A stretch of DNA of 64,000 nt, from assembly GCF_003610465.1 (NCBI RefSeq), contig NZ_RAQI01000001.1:1-64000 (forward strand), read 5' to 3'. A program made the position numbers and the translations under genes. The DNA comes from Xenorhabdus ehlersii (GTDB lineage: Bacteria; Pseudomonadota; Gammaproteobacteria; Enterobacterales; Enterobacteriaceae). Positions 1 to 12,423 of the stretch are shown here, in pieces (position 1 is the first letter of the stretch; every line of letters starts with the position of its first letter). The notes under the pieces are model-generated. The model did not search any database, was not told the origin of the DNA, and was given only the letters and a program-made list of their open reading frames with translations.

Positions 1-461
<461 letters not shown>

Positions 462-543
462 ACCGAAGATGGTGAAATGTGAGTGTTCACACAGATTGTC
501 TGTAGAAGGAGAGGACCAAAAGGCAAACCACGGGAAACGGAAT

Positions 544-622
544 AGGCTTGTAGCTCAGGTGGTTAGAGGCGCACCCCTGATTAAGGGTGAGGTCGGTGGT
601 TCAAGTTCACTCAGGCCTACCA
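544..622 (+). tRNA. ileT: tRNA-Ile (GAT), with two one-base insertions
   Basis: Spacer tRNA between 16S and 23S. The acceptor stem AGGCTTG pairs with CAGGCCT (612-618), followed by A and an encoded CCA (620-622). The anticodon GAT is at 579-581. Compared with the usual 77-nt enterobacterial tRNA-Ile it is 79 nt: an extra G in the D-arm region (GAGGCGC for GAGCGC) and an extra T that makes the anticodon loop 8 nt (CTGATTAA). An 8-nt anticodon loop would probably impair a real tRNA, so sequence error is the first explanation. The symbol follows E. coli usage. Confidence 0.9.
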
Positions 623-641
623 ACTTTTCTGTCCGGTTCAA

Positions 642-719
642 TGGGCTATAGCTCAGCTGGGGAGAGCGCCTGCCTTGCACGCAGGAGGTCAGCGGTTTCG
701 ATCCCGCTTAGCTCCACCA
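642..719 (+). tRNA. alaT: tRNA-Ala (TGC), with indels
   Basis: Second spacer tRNA, anticodon TGC at 676-678 in the loop CTTGCAC, with encoded CCA at 717-719. Against the standard 76-nt enterobacterial tRNA-Ala, the first G of the acceptor stem is replaced or lost (TGGGCTA for GGGGCTA). There is an extra G in the D-loop region (GGGG for GGG) and an extra T in the T-arm (GGTTTCGA for GGTTCGA). Ile plus Ala in the spacer is one of the two standard enterobacterial rrn spacer types. Confidence 0.9.
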
Positions 720-780
720 ATGACTCTTCTTAATAAAAACTATTTCGGAACACATTGAAGTCAGTGTGTTGTGAAATTTA

Positions 781-794
781 TGCTCTTTAACAAT
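781..794 (+). promoter_or_regulatory. rRNA antitermination boxA in the 16S-23S spacer
   Basis: TGCTCTTTAACAAT matches the conserved boxA element found in the spacer of enterobacterial rRNA operons. There it recruits NusB/NusE so that transcription continues through 23S. It sits ~100 bases before the 23S start, as expected. Confidence 0.75.
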
Positions 795-893
795 CTGGAA
801 CAAGCTGAAAAATTTGAAACAATCGATGTTGTTGAATGATAACATTGATGAGTCTCTCAAAAACTCCAATCTGAAGACACCTTCGGGTTGTGA

Positions 894-3811
<2,918 letters not shown>

Positions 3812-3890
3812 ACAACACCGAAGGTGTTTTGGGGTTTGAGAGAGAGAAGTTTCAGAGAAAGCGGGCTTGTTCGGGATTGAAAACAGAATT

Positions 3891-4010
3891 TGTCTGGCGG
3901 CAACAGCGCGGTGGTCCCACCTGATCCCATGCCGAACTCAGCAGTGAAACGCCGTAGCGCCGATGGTAGTGTGGGGTCTCCCCATGTGAGAGTAGGACAC
4001 TGCCAGACAT
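3891..4010 (+). rRNA. rrf: 5S ribosomal RNA
   Basis: 120-nt 5S rRNA from TGTCTGGCGG to CTGCCAGACAT. The terminal stem pairs TGTCTGGC with GCCAGACA, with the compensating change relative to E. coli TGCCTGGC/GCCAGGCA, so this end is real sequence. It is followed within 15 bases by the operon terminator. No distal tRNA follows. Confidence 0.96.
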
Positions 4011-4024
4011 TCAATCAGTCAGAG

Positions 4025-4052
4025 AAGCCATCCGTTACCGGATGGCTTTTTT
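4025..4052 (+). terminator. rRNA operon terminator
   Basis: A 10-bp perfect stem AAGCCATCCG / CGGATGGCTT with a TTAC loop, followed directly by T residues, is a standard intrinsic terminator just after 5S. The convergent GntR gene ends at 4066, so the hairpin may also serve that gene. Confidence 0.92.
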
Positions 4053-4065
4053 GCGTTTAATTTTT

Positions 4066-4737
4066 TTAGGGTATTTGGTTATTTTTACGTGTATAAGCGG
4101 CCAATATCGCCCTTTCTGATAATTTCAGGTAATCTTTCATTGTCTTGGCGGCTTGTTCATTTTTTCCTGAATTGAGTAATTCCAGAATATGCGCGTTTTT
4201 ATCGATATAAGGTGCATACAAAAGCTCAGGATCATTTAAAATACCAAAAGCCAGACGCAATTCTGCGGAAATATTGTGATAGAAAGCGATCAACCTATCA
4301 CTATCAGTTAATTCTACGATCGCGGCATGAAAGTGCATATTTTCTGTTCCAGCACCAATCCAATCTTGTTGTTTGCGACATTGTTGAGCGACTTCAACGG
4401 CTTGTTTCATTTTGGCAATACTGGGATGCATTGGATAAGCCTGAGTAAGTGCCTGACATTCAATTAACTGTCGAACTCGATAGATATCAATAATGGATGC
4501 AATGTCGGGAGTTGCGACAAACACGCCACGATTAGGTTCATGTTTCAGCAGTCCTTCTTGCGTGAGAAGGCGGAACACTTCACGTAATGTATTTCGTGAA
4601 ATTGCAAGCTGTTCACTCAACGCAGCTTCTGATAGTCGTTGCCCAGGTAATAACTCCCCAACAACCAATTTATTTCTGATGGTTTCAGCGATTCTTTTGC
4701 TCAAAATTTGGGGAGAATGGTTTTTTTTCATAGTCAT
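4066..4737 (-). CDS. GntR family (FadR subfamily, FCD domain) regulator of the pxp cluster
   Basis: 223 aa. Residues ~10-75 are a winged helix-turn-helix: LSEAALSEQLAISRNTLREV, then the wing NRGVFVA. Residues ~85-215 are an all-helical FCD ligand domain with the usual acidic, Arg and His positions (FHAAIV near 125). FCD regulators bind small organic acids or similar metabolites through a metal. The gene is divergent from pxpA, and a FadR-type half-palindrome lies between them (4985-4999), so it most likely controls the cluster. The effector is not shown; 5-oxoproline or a precursor is a guess from context. Two in-frame starts (4737 and 4731) are possible and neither has a strong ribosome-binding site. 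Confidence 0.88.
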   Translation of the reverse strand: MTMKKNHSPQILSKRIAETIRNKLVVGELLPGQRLSEAALSEQLAISRNTLREVFRLLTQEGLLKHEPNRGVFVATPDIASIIDIYRVRQLIECQALTQAYPMHPSIAKMKQAVEVAQQCRKQQDWIGAGTENMHFHAAIVELTDSDRLIAFYHNISAELRLAFGILNDPELLYAPYIDKNAHILELLNSGKNEQAAKTMKDYLKLSERAILAAYTRKNNQIP

Positions 4738-4984
4738 CCGTTAGATTTAATGGCTGATAACAAACACCTTTAAAGCGTATACGAAAGCGAATCTTCACAT
4801 ATTCCTCGATAACCAGCAAGTTACAACTATCGAACCAATATAGGGCAATATTATTGTGTCCATTGCACCTAAATTGTGCATATTGACGATAAATCCAACG
4901 CAGAATGTTAATAAAGTGATCTCTATTGGATTTTGAAGATCGATAATACAAATTTGTTTGCTTATTTCCTCAGCAGGTCTTATT

Positions 4985-4999
4985 TATTGTTCAACAATA
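4985..4999. promoter_or_regulatory. Candidate GntR/FadR-type operator
   Basis: TATTGTTCAACAATA is a perfect palindrome except for its central base. Its core TTGTTCAACAA fits the T-N-G-T-NNN-A-C-N-A pattern typical of FadR-subfamily operators. It lies in the divergent region between the GntR gene (start 4737) and pxpA (start 5138). A second short palindrome, ACAAATTTGT, is at 4948-4957. The rest of this ~400-base gap is AT-rich with no gene. Confidence 0.55.
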
Positions 5000-5137
5000 T
5001 ATTCATTTTAATCAAACAATCTGCTTCTTTAGTTTCACAATATTAAAAAACAATAAGTTATATTTTTACGTGGTACATGGGCGCCATGTCTGTCGGTTCA
5101 ATCTTTGAGTTTTTGAAATCAGCTTAGGGAAATCATC

Positions 5138-5917
5138 ATGATAAAAACAATCGATTTAAATAGTGATCTCGGTGAAAGTTTTGGTCAATGGCGCATGGGA
5201 AATGATGAAGAAATACTGGGTATCGTTAGTAGTGCTAACGTTGCTTGTGGTTTTCATGCGGGTGATCCGGTTGGAATTTTGCAAACATTGAAATCAGCGC
5301 AGAGAAATAATGTAGCAATAGGTGCCCATGTTTCTTATCCCGATTTGGTTGGTTTTGGGCGACGTAAAATGGATATAGCCAATGATGAACTCACCGCTGA
5401 TGTTATTTACCAGATTGGTGCCTTGCAAGGATTGGCTACGGTGGCAGGTACTAAAGTGAGTTATGTCAAACCTCATGGCGCGCTTTATAACACGATCGCA
5501 AATGACGAATATCAGGCAATTGCTGTTATTGAAGGAATTCTGGCGATAGATCCCAACCTTGCATTGGTTGGTCTGGCGGGATCAAACATTCTCAAATTAG
5601 CTCAGGAAAGCGGACTGAGAACCATAGCAGAAGCGTTTGCTGATCGTGCTTATACCTCACAAGGGGAGTTAGTTTCCCGTCGTGAAAAGGGATCTGTTTT
5701 GTATGATGCCGATCTCGTTGCTCAACGCATGTTGCAATTGGTGACAGAAGGGGGAGTTGAGTCAATTGATGGCAAATTTACCCCTATTCAGGCGGATTCA
5801 ATTTGCGTGCATGGTGATACTCCTGGTGCGGTAGTGATGGCAAAACAGGTCAAGGCAGTTTTGCAGCAGGCGGGAATGACTATTTGGCCATTCATTTATA
5901 AGTATGGATCGCATTGA
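5138..5917 (+). CDS. pxpA: 5-oxoprolinase subunit PxpA (LamB/YcsF family)
   Basis: 259 aa, the usual length for the family. It begins [14 protein letters not shown], the hallmark N-terminus (family pattern DLNxDxGE), followed by [12 protein letters not shown] and GAHVSYPD, then [10 protein letters not shown] and CVHGDTP. These supply the conserved Asp, His and Glu residues of the TIM-barrel-like fold. PxpA works with PxpB and PxpC in ATP-dependent opening of 5-oxoproline (pyroglutamate) to glutamate in the cytoplasm. The start has TAGGGA about 8 bases upstream. It is first in a tight operon, 27 bases before pxpBC. Confidence 0.93.
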   Translation: MIKTIDLNSDLGESFGQWRMGNDEEILGIVSSANVACGFHAGDPVGILQTLKSAQRNNVAIGAHVSYPDLVGFGRRKMDIANDELTADVIYQIGALQGLATVAGTKVSYVKPHGALYNTIANDEYQAIAVIEGILAIDPNLALVGLAGSNILKLAQESGLRTIAEAFADRAYTSQGELVSRREKGSVLYDADLVAQRMLQLVTEGGVESIDGKFTPIQADSICVHGDTPGAVVMAKQVKAVLQQAGMTIWPFIYKYGSH

Positions 5918-5944
5918 TATGGTTAATCATTTTGGGAGATAGCC

Positions 5945-7573
5945 TTGCGTTTTTTACCTGTTAATAGCAACACCATAATGGTTGAATTGAGTGGATTGGA
6001 AGAAACACTGGCTCTGCTTGATTCACTGAATATGGCACCTATTTTGGGGATTGAAGAAATTATTCCGGCAGCGAGAACGCTGATGGTCCGTTTTCGGCCG
6101 ACAAAAATCTCAATCCAACAATTGGCGGCAGAAATCAGTAGCCGGGATTTGCAAGAGCACAGTCATACAACAGGAAAAAGCGTAGAAATTCTTGTGCATT
6201 ACAACGGTGATGATCTCGCATTGGTTGCGGAAATATTGGGATGTCCCGTTCAGGAGGTTATCCAGCAACATACTGAAAATGAATATACTGTAGCCTTCAC
6301 TGGCTTTGCCCCTGGGTTTGCCTATATGGTATCGAATACCTCACAATGGAATATACCTCGCCGAAAAACCCCCAGGACACGCATTCCGGCAGGTGCGGTT
6401 GCATTAGCAGGGGAATTCAGCAGCATTTATCCGCAGGCAAGCCCCGGAGGATGGCAGCTTATCGGCATTACGACCGAACGTATGTGGGATCTTTCCCGCC
6501 CATCTCCGGCCTTATTGCAACCGGGTTATCGTGTTAACTTTCGAGATGCTGGGCGTCATCCTACAACAATTAGTTTACCTGAAACGGGTTCACCCGAAAC
6601 TAATCCGCTTGAAACGCCGGACAGTAACATCGCCGCTGCTTCATCGGTTTCCTGTTATCTGGAAATTTTGTCTGTGGGATTACAAACCTTATTTCAAGAT
6701 CTGGGGCGGGTTGGTCAGGCAAAATTGGGGATCTCAGAATCGGGAGCAATGGATAAAAGTGCTTTGCGCAGCGCAAACCGTATTGTTGGTAATCCCTCTG
6801 ACCAGGCTTGTCTGGAAATCGTTCAGGGCGGGTTTAAGGCGATCGCATATAGACAGATGCTGATTGCGATTACAGGAGCGCCATGTCCAATAGAGATCAA
6901 AACGCCATCGGGTGAAATATTACAAGTGAATACTTACCAACCAATTGATTTAAACGATGGTGATGAAATTTCCTTGGGTATTCCTGTCTCTGGAATGCGT
7001 TCTTATTTATCGGTACGTGGCGGCTTTACTGTTCCAGCCATTTTATCCAGTCATTCATTTGATACTCTGTCCAATATTGGGCCTGCTCCGTTGAAAATGA
7101 ATGATAAATTAATTGTCGGTGAAACATCCCACTGTGTAGCGATATCTGTCTCTGAAACTCTGGCTTTTGATATGCCAAATAAAGATGAAATCGTAGTATT
7201 GGACGTCATATTTGGCCCGCGTACAGATTGGTTTACGCAAGAGTCCATCGACTTATTGAGCAAACAAATTTGGCAGGTAACACCTCAATCCAGTCGGATT
7301 GGTTTGAGGCTAAATGGTGAATGCTCACTATCGCGAATTAAATTACAAGAACTACCCAGTGAAGGAACATGCACAGGGGCGATACAAATTCCTGCCAGTG
7401 GGCAGCCGGTACTATTTTTGGCTGACCATCCATTGACTGGAGGATATCCGGTGATCGCTTCAGTAGCCGATTATCATCTCGATCTTGCTGGTCAGATCCC
7501 CGTCAATGCCAAAATTCGGTTCAACCCCATTAGCCAATTCCATGAAATTCAAGGGAGTAGTGATTTTCCATGA
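5945..7573 (+). CDS. pxpBC: Fused 5-oxoprolinase subunits PxpB-PxpC (KipI-KipA; allophanate-hydrolase-like)
   Basis: 542 aa, about the sum of PxpB and PxpC. Residues 1-~214 are the PxpB/KipI (carboxyltransferase C/D) domain with [11 protein letters not shown] and [13 protein letters not shown]. Residues ~215-236 are a Pro/Thr/Glu-rich linker. Residues ~238-542 are the PxpC/KipA (carboxyltransferase A/B) domain, beginning with [10 protein letters not shown] and containing SGAMD and [14 protein letters not shown]. The start is TTG, set by GGGAGAT 4 bases upstream; no ATG fits the N-terminus. Many bacteria encode the two subunits separately. The stop overlaps the next start (ATGA), suggesting translational coupling to the biotin carboxylase gene. 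Confidence 0.92.
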   Translation: MRFLPVNSNTIMVELSGLEETLALLDSLNMAPILGIEEIIPAARTLMVRFRPTKISIQQLAAEISSRDLQEHSHTTGKSVEILVHYNGDDLALVAEILGCPVQEVIQQHTENEYTVAFTGFAPGFAYMVSNTSQWNIPRRKTPRTRIPAGAVALAGEFSSIYPQASPGGWQLIGITTERMWDLSRPSPALLQPGYRVNFRDAGRHPTTISLPETGSPETNPLETPDSNIAAASSVSCYLEILSVGLQTLFQDLGRVGQAKLGISESGAMDKSALRSANRIVGNPSDQACLEIVQGGFKAIAYRQMLIAITGAPCPIEIKTPSGEILQVNTYQPIDLNDGDEISLGIPVSGMRSYLSVRGGFTVPAILSSHSFDTLSNIGPAPLKMNDKLIVGETSHCVAISVSETLAFDMPNKDEIVVLDVIFGPRTDWFTQESIDLLSKQIWQVTPQSSRIGLRLNGECSLSRIKLQELPSEGTCTGAIQIPASGQPVLFLADHPLTGGYPVIASVADYHLDLAGQIPVNAKIRFNPISQFHEIQGSSDFP

Positions 7574-9351
7574 ACACCGCTGTGAACAATTTAAATAACA
7601 AGATTAATAAGAAAGTGCTGATTGCCAACCGTGGTGAAATTGCTGTTCGGATCATTCGAGCTTGCCGCGATTATGGTGTACAGACAGTCGCTGTCTATGC
7701 GGGTGTCGATATCAACGCACAACACGTCCAACTGGCTGATGAGGCTTATGCTTTGGGAGGAAATAGCCCTACAGAAACTTACCTCAATATTCCTCGTTTG
7801 CTAGATGTAGCGAAGAGATCTGGGGCAACCATGGTACATCCAGGTTACGGTTTTTTGTCTGAGCGAGCGGAATTTGCTCAGGCAGTGATTGATGCGGGTT
7901 TAACTTGGATTGGCCCTAACCCTGAAACGATTGATGAGCTGGGAGACAAGGTTAAGGCGCGTAAGATAGCCCAGAAAGTGGGAGCGCCGTTGGTTGTCGG
8001 GACATCTGAGCCAGTCAAAAATGAACAGGAAGTTATTGCTTTTGCGGAACAGTATGGCTTGCCGATTGCTATCAAAGCGGCTTTTGGTGGTGGTGGACGA
8101 GGTTTGAAAGTTGCCTGGCGCATGGATGAAGTTGCAGAACTTTATCACTCCGCGGTACGTGAGGCGACAGCGGCATTTGGTCGTGGCGAATGTTTTATTG
8201 AGCAATTTTTGGATAAACCACGCCATATCGAAGTACAGGTCATTGCGGATAAACAGGGTAATGTGGTGGTACTTGGCACCCGTGACTGCTCTTTACAACG
8301 TCGTAACCAAAAGTTAGTGGAAGAAGCGCCCGCGCCATTTTTAACTCAGGAACAACGAGAATATATTCATCAGTCAGCAAAAGCCATTTGTGAGGAAGCT
8401 AATTATGTGGGAGCTGGCACAGTAGAATTTTTACTGAGCACAGAGGGAACATTTTCTTTCTTGGAAGTAAATACTCGCTTACAAGTGGAACATCCTGTGA
8501 CAGAAGAGACAACAGGTATTGATCTGGTTATCGAGCAGTTGCGGATAGCGGAAGGTTATCCATTAAGCATTCAGGAAACACCGATCCCAAGAGGGCATTC
8601 GTTTGAATTTCGTATTAATGCGGAAGATGCGGCTAAAGGTTTCCTGCCAACATCAGGCACAATCACCGAATTTATTCCGCCTGCTGGCCCTGGTATTCGT
8701 CTGGACTCGGGTGTGATTAATGGCTCTACAATTCCGGCCACCTTTGATTCACTAATGGCAAAATTAATTGTCACAGGGTCGACTCGAGAACAGGCCATTG
8801 TTCGGGCACGTCGGGCATTGAAAGAATTTAAGATCTGTGGCGTAGCCTCCGTTTTGCCTTTCCATCAAGCGGTAATGGCGCATCCTGATTTTATTTCTGG
8901 TGATAAATTCAATGTCTATACCCGCTGGATTGAAACAGATTTTGTGAATGAACTAGAGGCTTCATTACGTCAGTTTCCGCATGAAGATAAAAATATTACC
9001 CGTACTTTTATTGAGATCGATGGCCGCAGGCATGAATTGGGATTGCCCCCGGATTTATTGGCGGGATTGGTGAATTTAGCCCCTGTGGGTGAACAGCCGT
9101 TTTCGTCACCTGTCATAAAGGAAAAACTGCGGGAAGATCCCCGTCAGGTAAAAGCTCCTATTTCCGGTATCCTGCATTCTTGGACGATTAAAGAAGGTGA
9201 GCAAGTCAGTGAAGGCGATGTGATTGCCGTGATGGAAGCCATGAAAATGGAAGTACAAATCAATGCTCATCGTTCAGGAAAAATCACATTCTGTTCCCAG
9301 ACAGGGAATTATCAGGATGCAGGAAGTATTCTGGCTAATATAGGTGAGTAA
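7570..9351 (+). CDS. Biotin carboxylase fused to a C-terminal biotin carrier domain
   Basis: 593 aa. It starts [17 protein letters not shown] (biotin carboxylase N-domain). The ATP-grasp domain has [11 protein letters not shown] and [14 protein letters not shown], and a biotin-carboxylase C-domain follows to ~450. The last ~75 residues are a biotinyl domain with EAMKMEV, the biotinylated lysine being in AMKM. It resembles acetyl/propionyl-CoA carboxylase alpha chains. No carboxyltransferase beta chain is adjacent; the neighbours are PxpA and PxpBC. Together these have the parts of a urea-carboxylase-like enzyme (biotin carboxylase, KipA, KipI, BCCP) spread over two polypeptides. Whether it serves oxoproline use or carboxylates another small molecule is unknown. 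This is not the housekeeping accC, which in E. coli lies beyond yhdT. Confidence 0.88.
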   Translation: MNTAVNNLNNKINKKVLIANRGEIAVRIIRACRDYGVQTVAVYAGVDINAQHVQLADEAYALGGNSPTETYLNIPRLLDVAKRSGATMVHPGYGFLSERAEFAQAVIDAGLTWIGPNPETIDELGDKVKARKIAQKVGAPLVVGTSEPVKNEQEVIAFAEQYGLPIAIKAAFGGGGRGLKVAWRMDEVAELYHSAVREATAAFGRGECFIEQFLDKPRHIEVQVIADKQGNVVVLGTRDCSLQRRNQKLVEEAPAPFLTQEQREYIHQSAKAICEEANYVGAGTVEFLLSTEGTFSFLEVNTRLQVEHPVTEETTGIDLVIEQLRIAEGYPLSIQETPIPRGHSFEFRINAEDAAKGFLPTSGTITEFIPPAGPGIRLDSGVINGSTIPATFDSLMAKLIVTGSTREQAIVRARRALKEFKICGVASVLPFHQAVMAHPDFISGDKFNVYTRWIETDFVNELEASLRQFPHEDKNITRTFIEIDGRRHELGLPPDLLAGLVNLAPVGEQPFSSPVIKEKLREDPRQVKAPISGILHSWTIKEGEQVSEGDVIAVMEAMKMEVQINAHRSGKITFCSQTGNYQDAGSILANIGE

Positions 9352-9379
9352 TTAATATACCTCATTCTCGTCTTTAAAG

Positions 9380-9410
9380 TTATTTACATTTCTCTTAGAA
9401 ATGTAAATAA
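9380..9410. terminator. Perfect 14-bp inverted repeat after the pxp operon
   Basis: TTATTTACATTTCT and AGAAATGTAAATAA are exact reverse complements separated by CTT. The repeat lies 28 bases after the biotin carboxylase stop. It has no following T-tract and is AT-rich, so it is a weak terminator at best. It could instead be a dyad operator in the promoter region of the TonB receptor gene. Confidence 0.45.
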
Positions 9411-9425
9411 TAATGCTTCTCAATA
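9408..9425 (+). promoter_or_regulatory. Candidate Fur box upstream of the TonB receptor gene
   Basis: TAATAATGCTTCTCAATA differs at two positions over 15 bases from the Fur 7-1-7 type sequence TGATAATGATTCTCA. It ends 20 bases before the receptor start, where iron-dependent repression would be expected. The call rests on pattern matching only. Confidence 0.5.
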
Positions 9426-9445
9426 GTATTTTTGCCTGAAAATAA

Positions 9446-11548
9446 ATGTCTAAAATTACCAAAATTTACGCTAGCCTGGCGAAAAGTGGCCTGTGTGTTC
9501 CTTTGATGTCCGCATCTATGCTGACAGTCGCTATCTCTACCAACGCATTTGCAAATGCTGAAAATACGACTAAGAAATCGACTAATACTAGCGATACATT
9601 GGTTGTTATTGCGGATAACAATGCCCAAGGTGAACCAGAAGATAGAAAAGTCAGCCGTAATGAAATCAGAGTTAAACAAGCACAAAGTGTCGGTGAGATT
9701 TTAAAGAATGTACCGGGCGTACAAGCCGGTCACCCTAGCGCTTTAGGGCAACGTTTTAAAATTCGTGGCATGGATGATCAATTCATCAACGTGACGATTG
9801 ATGGCGCAAGGCAAGAAGGATATCACTTCCACCATGCAGGAAATTATGGCATCGATCCTGAAATGTTGAAGCAAGTTGATATAAAAGTCGGTAGTAACAG
9901 TATTACCCACGATATCGGTGCTATTAGTGGTGCATTAAAATTTGAGACTGTTGATGCCGGTGATCTGTTAGAGCCAGGACAACTCTTTGGCGCTAAAGGA
10001 AAATTAAACTACTCAAGCAATGGTTCTGAATTCCAACAATCCTTAGCGACCTATGGTCGATTGGGTGCTGCTGATTTGTTAGGTTACTTTACCCATCGCA
10101 ATATGCACGACTCTAAATCTGGCAGAGATAATAGCGGGCGAGACTCAATCCCGACAGATGGAAGGTTATTCAATTACTTATTAAAAGCGAAATTTAATCT
10201 GACAGATGAACAGTATATTAATGTATCAAAAGAACATTATAAAAATGATGCGGTAACCAATCATAGGTTAAATTTTGGTAATGATGTCAGCCCTAAAGTA
10301 AATAACGGAAATAAAGCGAAGTACGCTATTGATCGTGATACCCACAGTATCCTTTATGGATATACGCCAGTTGATAATGACCTGATTGATCTAAAACTAA
10401 CCGCTTATCATACTAAACAAACCTCTACCCATATGAAGTCTGTAAGCGGAAATGGGAAAGGATTCGATAGTTTTGTTAAGACCCAAGGTATTAAAGTTCG
10501 TAATATTTCTAGTTTTGATACCCAAAAGTTGGCTCATGCTTTAACTTATGGATATGAATATTTTGATACCAGAATGGGATATACGGATGTAACAGAGAAT
10601 GCATATAAAAAAGAAACAGAAAGAGGAAATGCATCATCTGTTTATTTAGAGGATGATATTCAATTGGCTGATTTCCACATCATACCGGGTGTTAGATGGG
10701 ATCACTACAAATATCACACTATTAATAATAATGAATCTTTTGACAGAACCTATGCTCGTTTCTCAAAAGCACTCGGATTAAAATACGAGTTTGGGGCGTC
10801 CACAACATTATTTGCCAACTATACCGAACTATTTAGGGGGCCATTAGGTAAAGAACTGGGTAGGGGATTAAGCGACCATAGTAATAACCTGAAAGCCACA
10901 ACGGGTTATAACTTGGAAACGGGTGTGGCAGGTACTTATCCTGGTGTTTTTGCTGACAATGACTCGCTGGTTGTATTAGGTAAAGTATTCCAAACAAACT
11001 TTAAAAACCTGTCTACAACTTTAGCCAAGAATGAGCTGCATAATATCCCGAAAGCCAGACTGCAAGGGTTTGAATTAGCGACGAGCTATAAACTGGATAA
11101 TTTGTCTTTAAAAGCCACTTATGCCAAAGTCAATAACAAGATTATTGAAGGTAATGGGCTGTTTGATAAGGCCTTTACCAGAGGATTAGAGTTTGGACCA
11201 TCAGTGGGTGACTCTATCACAGTAGGTGGTAGTTACTTATTTGACACAACTGACATTGAACTTGGCTGGAATACCCGCTTTGTTCTGTCAAAGAACTCAA
11301 AAGGTAAAGACACAAATGAGAAGAAAGAAGCCATTGTTGTTGATGTACATAAACAGGGATATGGCGTAAGTAATATGTATGTCTCTTGGGCGCCAAAAAC
11401 CGGTGTATTTAAAAATACTGAACTCCTGTTTGGTATCGATAATATGTTCGATAAACGCTACAGAGAACATTCTTACTACTTGGGTACAACACCAGGACAA
11501 GAAGAGAAAGGCCGCACATATAAAGCGACAATTTCTTATAAGTTCTAA
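9446..11548 (+). CDS. TonB-dependent outer-membrane receptor (heme/hemoprotein or siderophore type)
   Basis: 700 aa. Residues 1-~37 form a long signal peptide ending in an AFA-type cleavage site. A TonB-box-like segment DTLVVIADN follows, then a plug domain (SVGEILKNVPGVQ, FKIRGMDDQFINVTIDG). The beta barrel ends in the C-terminal aromatic ISYKF, as in outer-membrane porin-type proteins. The plug has a His-rich stretch (GYHFHHAGNYG), and the family resembles hemoglobin/transferrin/lactoferrin receptors. The diagnostic FRAP-His-NPNL heme motif is not intact: LFRGPLG is present but no NPNL follows, so the ligand stays open. The gene stands alone, with a probable Fur box before it and a strong terminator after it. 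Confidence 0.87.
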   Translation: MSKITKIYASLAKSGLCVPLMSASMLTVAISTNAFANAENTTKKSTNTSDTLVVIADNNAQGEPEDRKVSRNEIRVKQAQSVGEILKNVPGVQAGHPSALGQRFKIRGMDDQFINVTIDGARQEGYHFHHAGNYGIDPEMLKQVDIKVGSNSITHDIGAISGALKFETVDAGDLLEPGQLFGAKGKLNYSSNGSEFQQSLATYGRLGAADLLGYFTHRNMHDSKSGRDNSGRDSIPTDGRLFNYLLKAKFNLTDEQYINVSKEHYKNDAVTNHRLNFGNDVSPKVNNGNKAKYAIDRDTHSILYGYTPVDNDLIDLKLTAYHTKQTSTHMKSVSGNGKGFDSFVKTQGIKVRNISSFDTQKLAHALTYGYEYFDTRMGYTDVTENAYKKETERGNASSVYLEDDIQLADFHIIPGVRWDHYKYHTINNNESFDRTYARFSKALGLKYEFGASTTLFANYTELFRGPLGKELGRGLSDHSNNLKATTGYNLETGVAGTYPGVFADNDSLVVLGKVFQTNFKNLSTTLAKNELHNIPKARLQGFELATSYKLDNLSLKATYAKVNNKIIEGNGLFDKAFTRGLEFGPSVGDSITVGGSYLFDTTDIELGWNTRFVLSKNSKGKDTNEKKEAIVVDVHKQGYGVSNMYVSWAPKTGVFKNTELLFGIDNMFDKRYREHSYYLGTTPGQEEKGRTYKATISYKF

Positions 11549-11587
11549 TGAGCATATCTTAAAGGTTGCAAAAATACCTTTCGTAAC

Positions 11588-11616
11588 AAGTCTGCGGTTT
11601 ATCCGCAGACTTTTTT
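11588..11616. terminator. Terminator between the TonB receptor gene and frdD
   Basis: A 10-bp perfect stem AAGTCTGCGG / CCGCAGACTT with loop TTTAT and a following T-run on the plus strand. The genes are convergent, so it could serve both. Confidence 0.9.
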
Positions 11617-11643
11617 CAGGATAGCTTGCCAGAATTAGCGCAA

Positions 11644-11997
11644 TTACAGCGTAAAAATCCCAATTAAAGCAATAACAGTCAAAATCGCGGCTGCACCATA
11701 AAACACCCACTTACTGGCGGGAACATGGATTTGCAGATCGTGCATACCATGATGCAGGCGGTGCAAACCACACCATAAAGGCAGGCTAATCATCAACAGT
11801 AAAAAGATGCGGCCAATAAAACTCTGGCAAAATGTCAGGATGCGTTCATAAGAAAGCGCTTCTGGCGCCAATCCCAGTGGCAGCAAGATACCCAGCAGCA
11901 GAATAATTGCTGGCCCAACAATCGCGCTCCACATACCACCGGCACCAAACAGCCCCCAGAAAATCGGCTCATCGGAACGTTTAGGTACTTGATTCAT
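11644..11997 (-). CDS. frdD: Fumarate reductase membrane anchor subunit D
   Basis: 117 aa (E. coli FrdD 119). It starts [20 protein letters not shown] and has three hydrophobic helices at ~20-50, 60-85 and 95-117, with [10 protein letters not shown] between the second and third. With FrdC it anchors FrdAB to the inner membrane and forms the menaquinol site. It is last in the frdABCD operon, 16 bases after frdC. The convergent TonB receptor terminator follows. Confidence 0.95.
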   Translation of the reverse strand: MNQVPKRSDEPIFWGLFGAGGMWSAIVGPAIILLLGILLPLGLAPEALSYERILTFCQSFIGRIFLLLMISLPLWCGLHRLHHGMHDLQIHVPASKWVFYGAAAILTVIALIGIFTL

Positions 11998-12013
11998 CGG
12001 ATCCTCCTTGGGA

Positions 12014-12409
12014 TTAGAAAAACAGTGCTATGTCGAGAATTACGGCGGTAACAATAATAGTGATTGCCCATAGAAACTTGATAATCGGCCTTGGTGGCAT
12101 TTTCTCATTCTTAACGATGATATTGAGTGCCTTGGGAGCTAGCTCAAACCAGGTTTTGGTATGCAGTAATGTAGCCAGCAAAGTGATGATATTAATCAGC
12201 AGCACCAATGGATTTTGCAGAAAAGAGACAAACCCAGCCCAGCTTTCAGGGCCACCTTTCAGGGCAAACAGACCGTAAAGTACCAAGATACTGAACCAAA
12301 CGGTGGGGATGGCTGTCCCTTCACGTAACATATAGAAGCGGTAAAAACCCAGTTTACGCCACCAATTAGATTCCATACCGCGCACATAAGGCTTACGTTT
12401 TGTCGTCAT
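12014..12409 (-). CDS. frdC: Fumarate reductase membrane anchor subunit C
   Basis: 131 aa, the same length as E. coli FrdC. The N-terminus TTKRKPYVR and the [26 protein letters not shown] and NIIVK segments are typical. Three membrane helices lie at ~25-50, 60-85 and 105-130. It provides part of the quinol pocket of the anaerobic fumarate reductase. It starts 14 bases after the frdB stop. Confidence 0.95.
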   Translation of the reverse strand: MTTKRKPYVRGMESNWWRKLGFYRFYMLREGTAIPTVWFSILVLYGLFALKGGPESWAGFVSFLQNPLVLLINIITLLATLLHTKTWFELAPKALNIIVKNEKMPPRPIIKFLWAITIIVTAVILDIALFF

Positions 12410-12423
12410 TACTCTCTCCTCCC

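Noticed and set aside
7570..9351. Housekeeping accC
   Set aside because: It has a C-terminal biotinyl domain and sits in the pxp operon; the E. coli-type accBC pair lies beyond yhdT.
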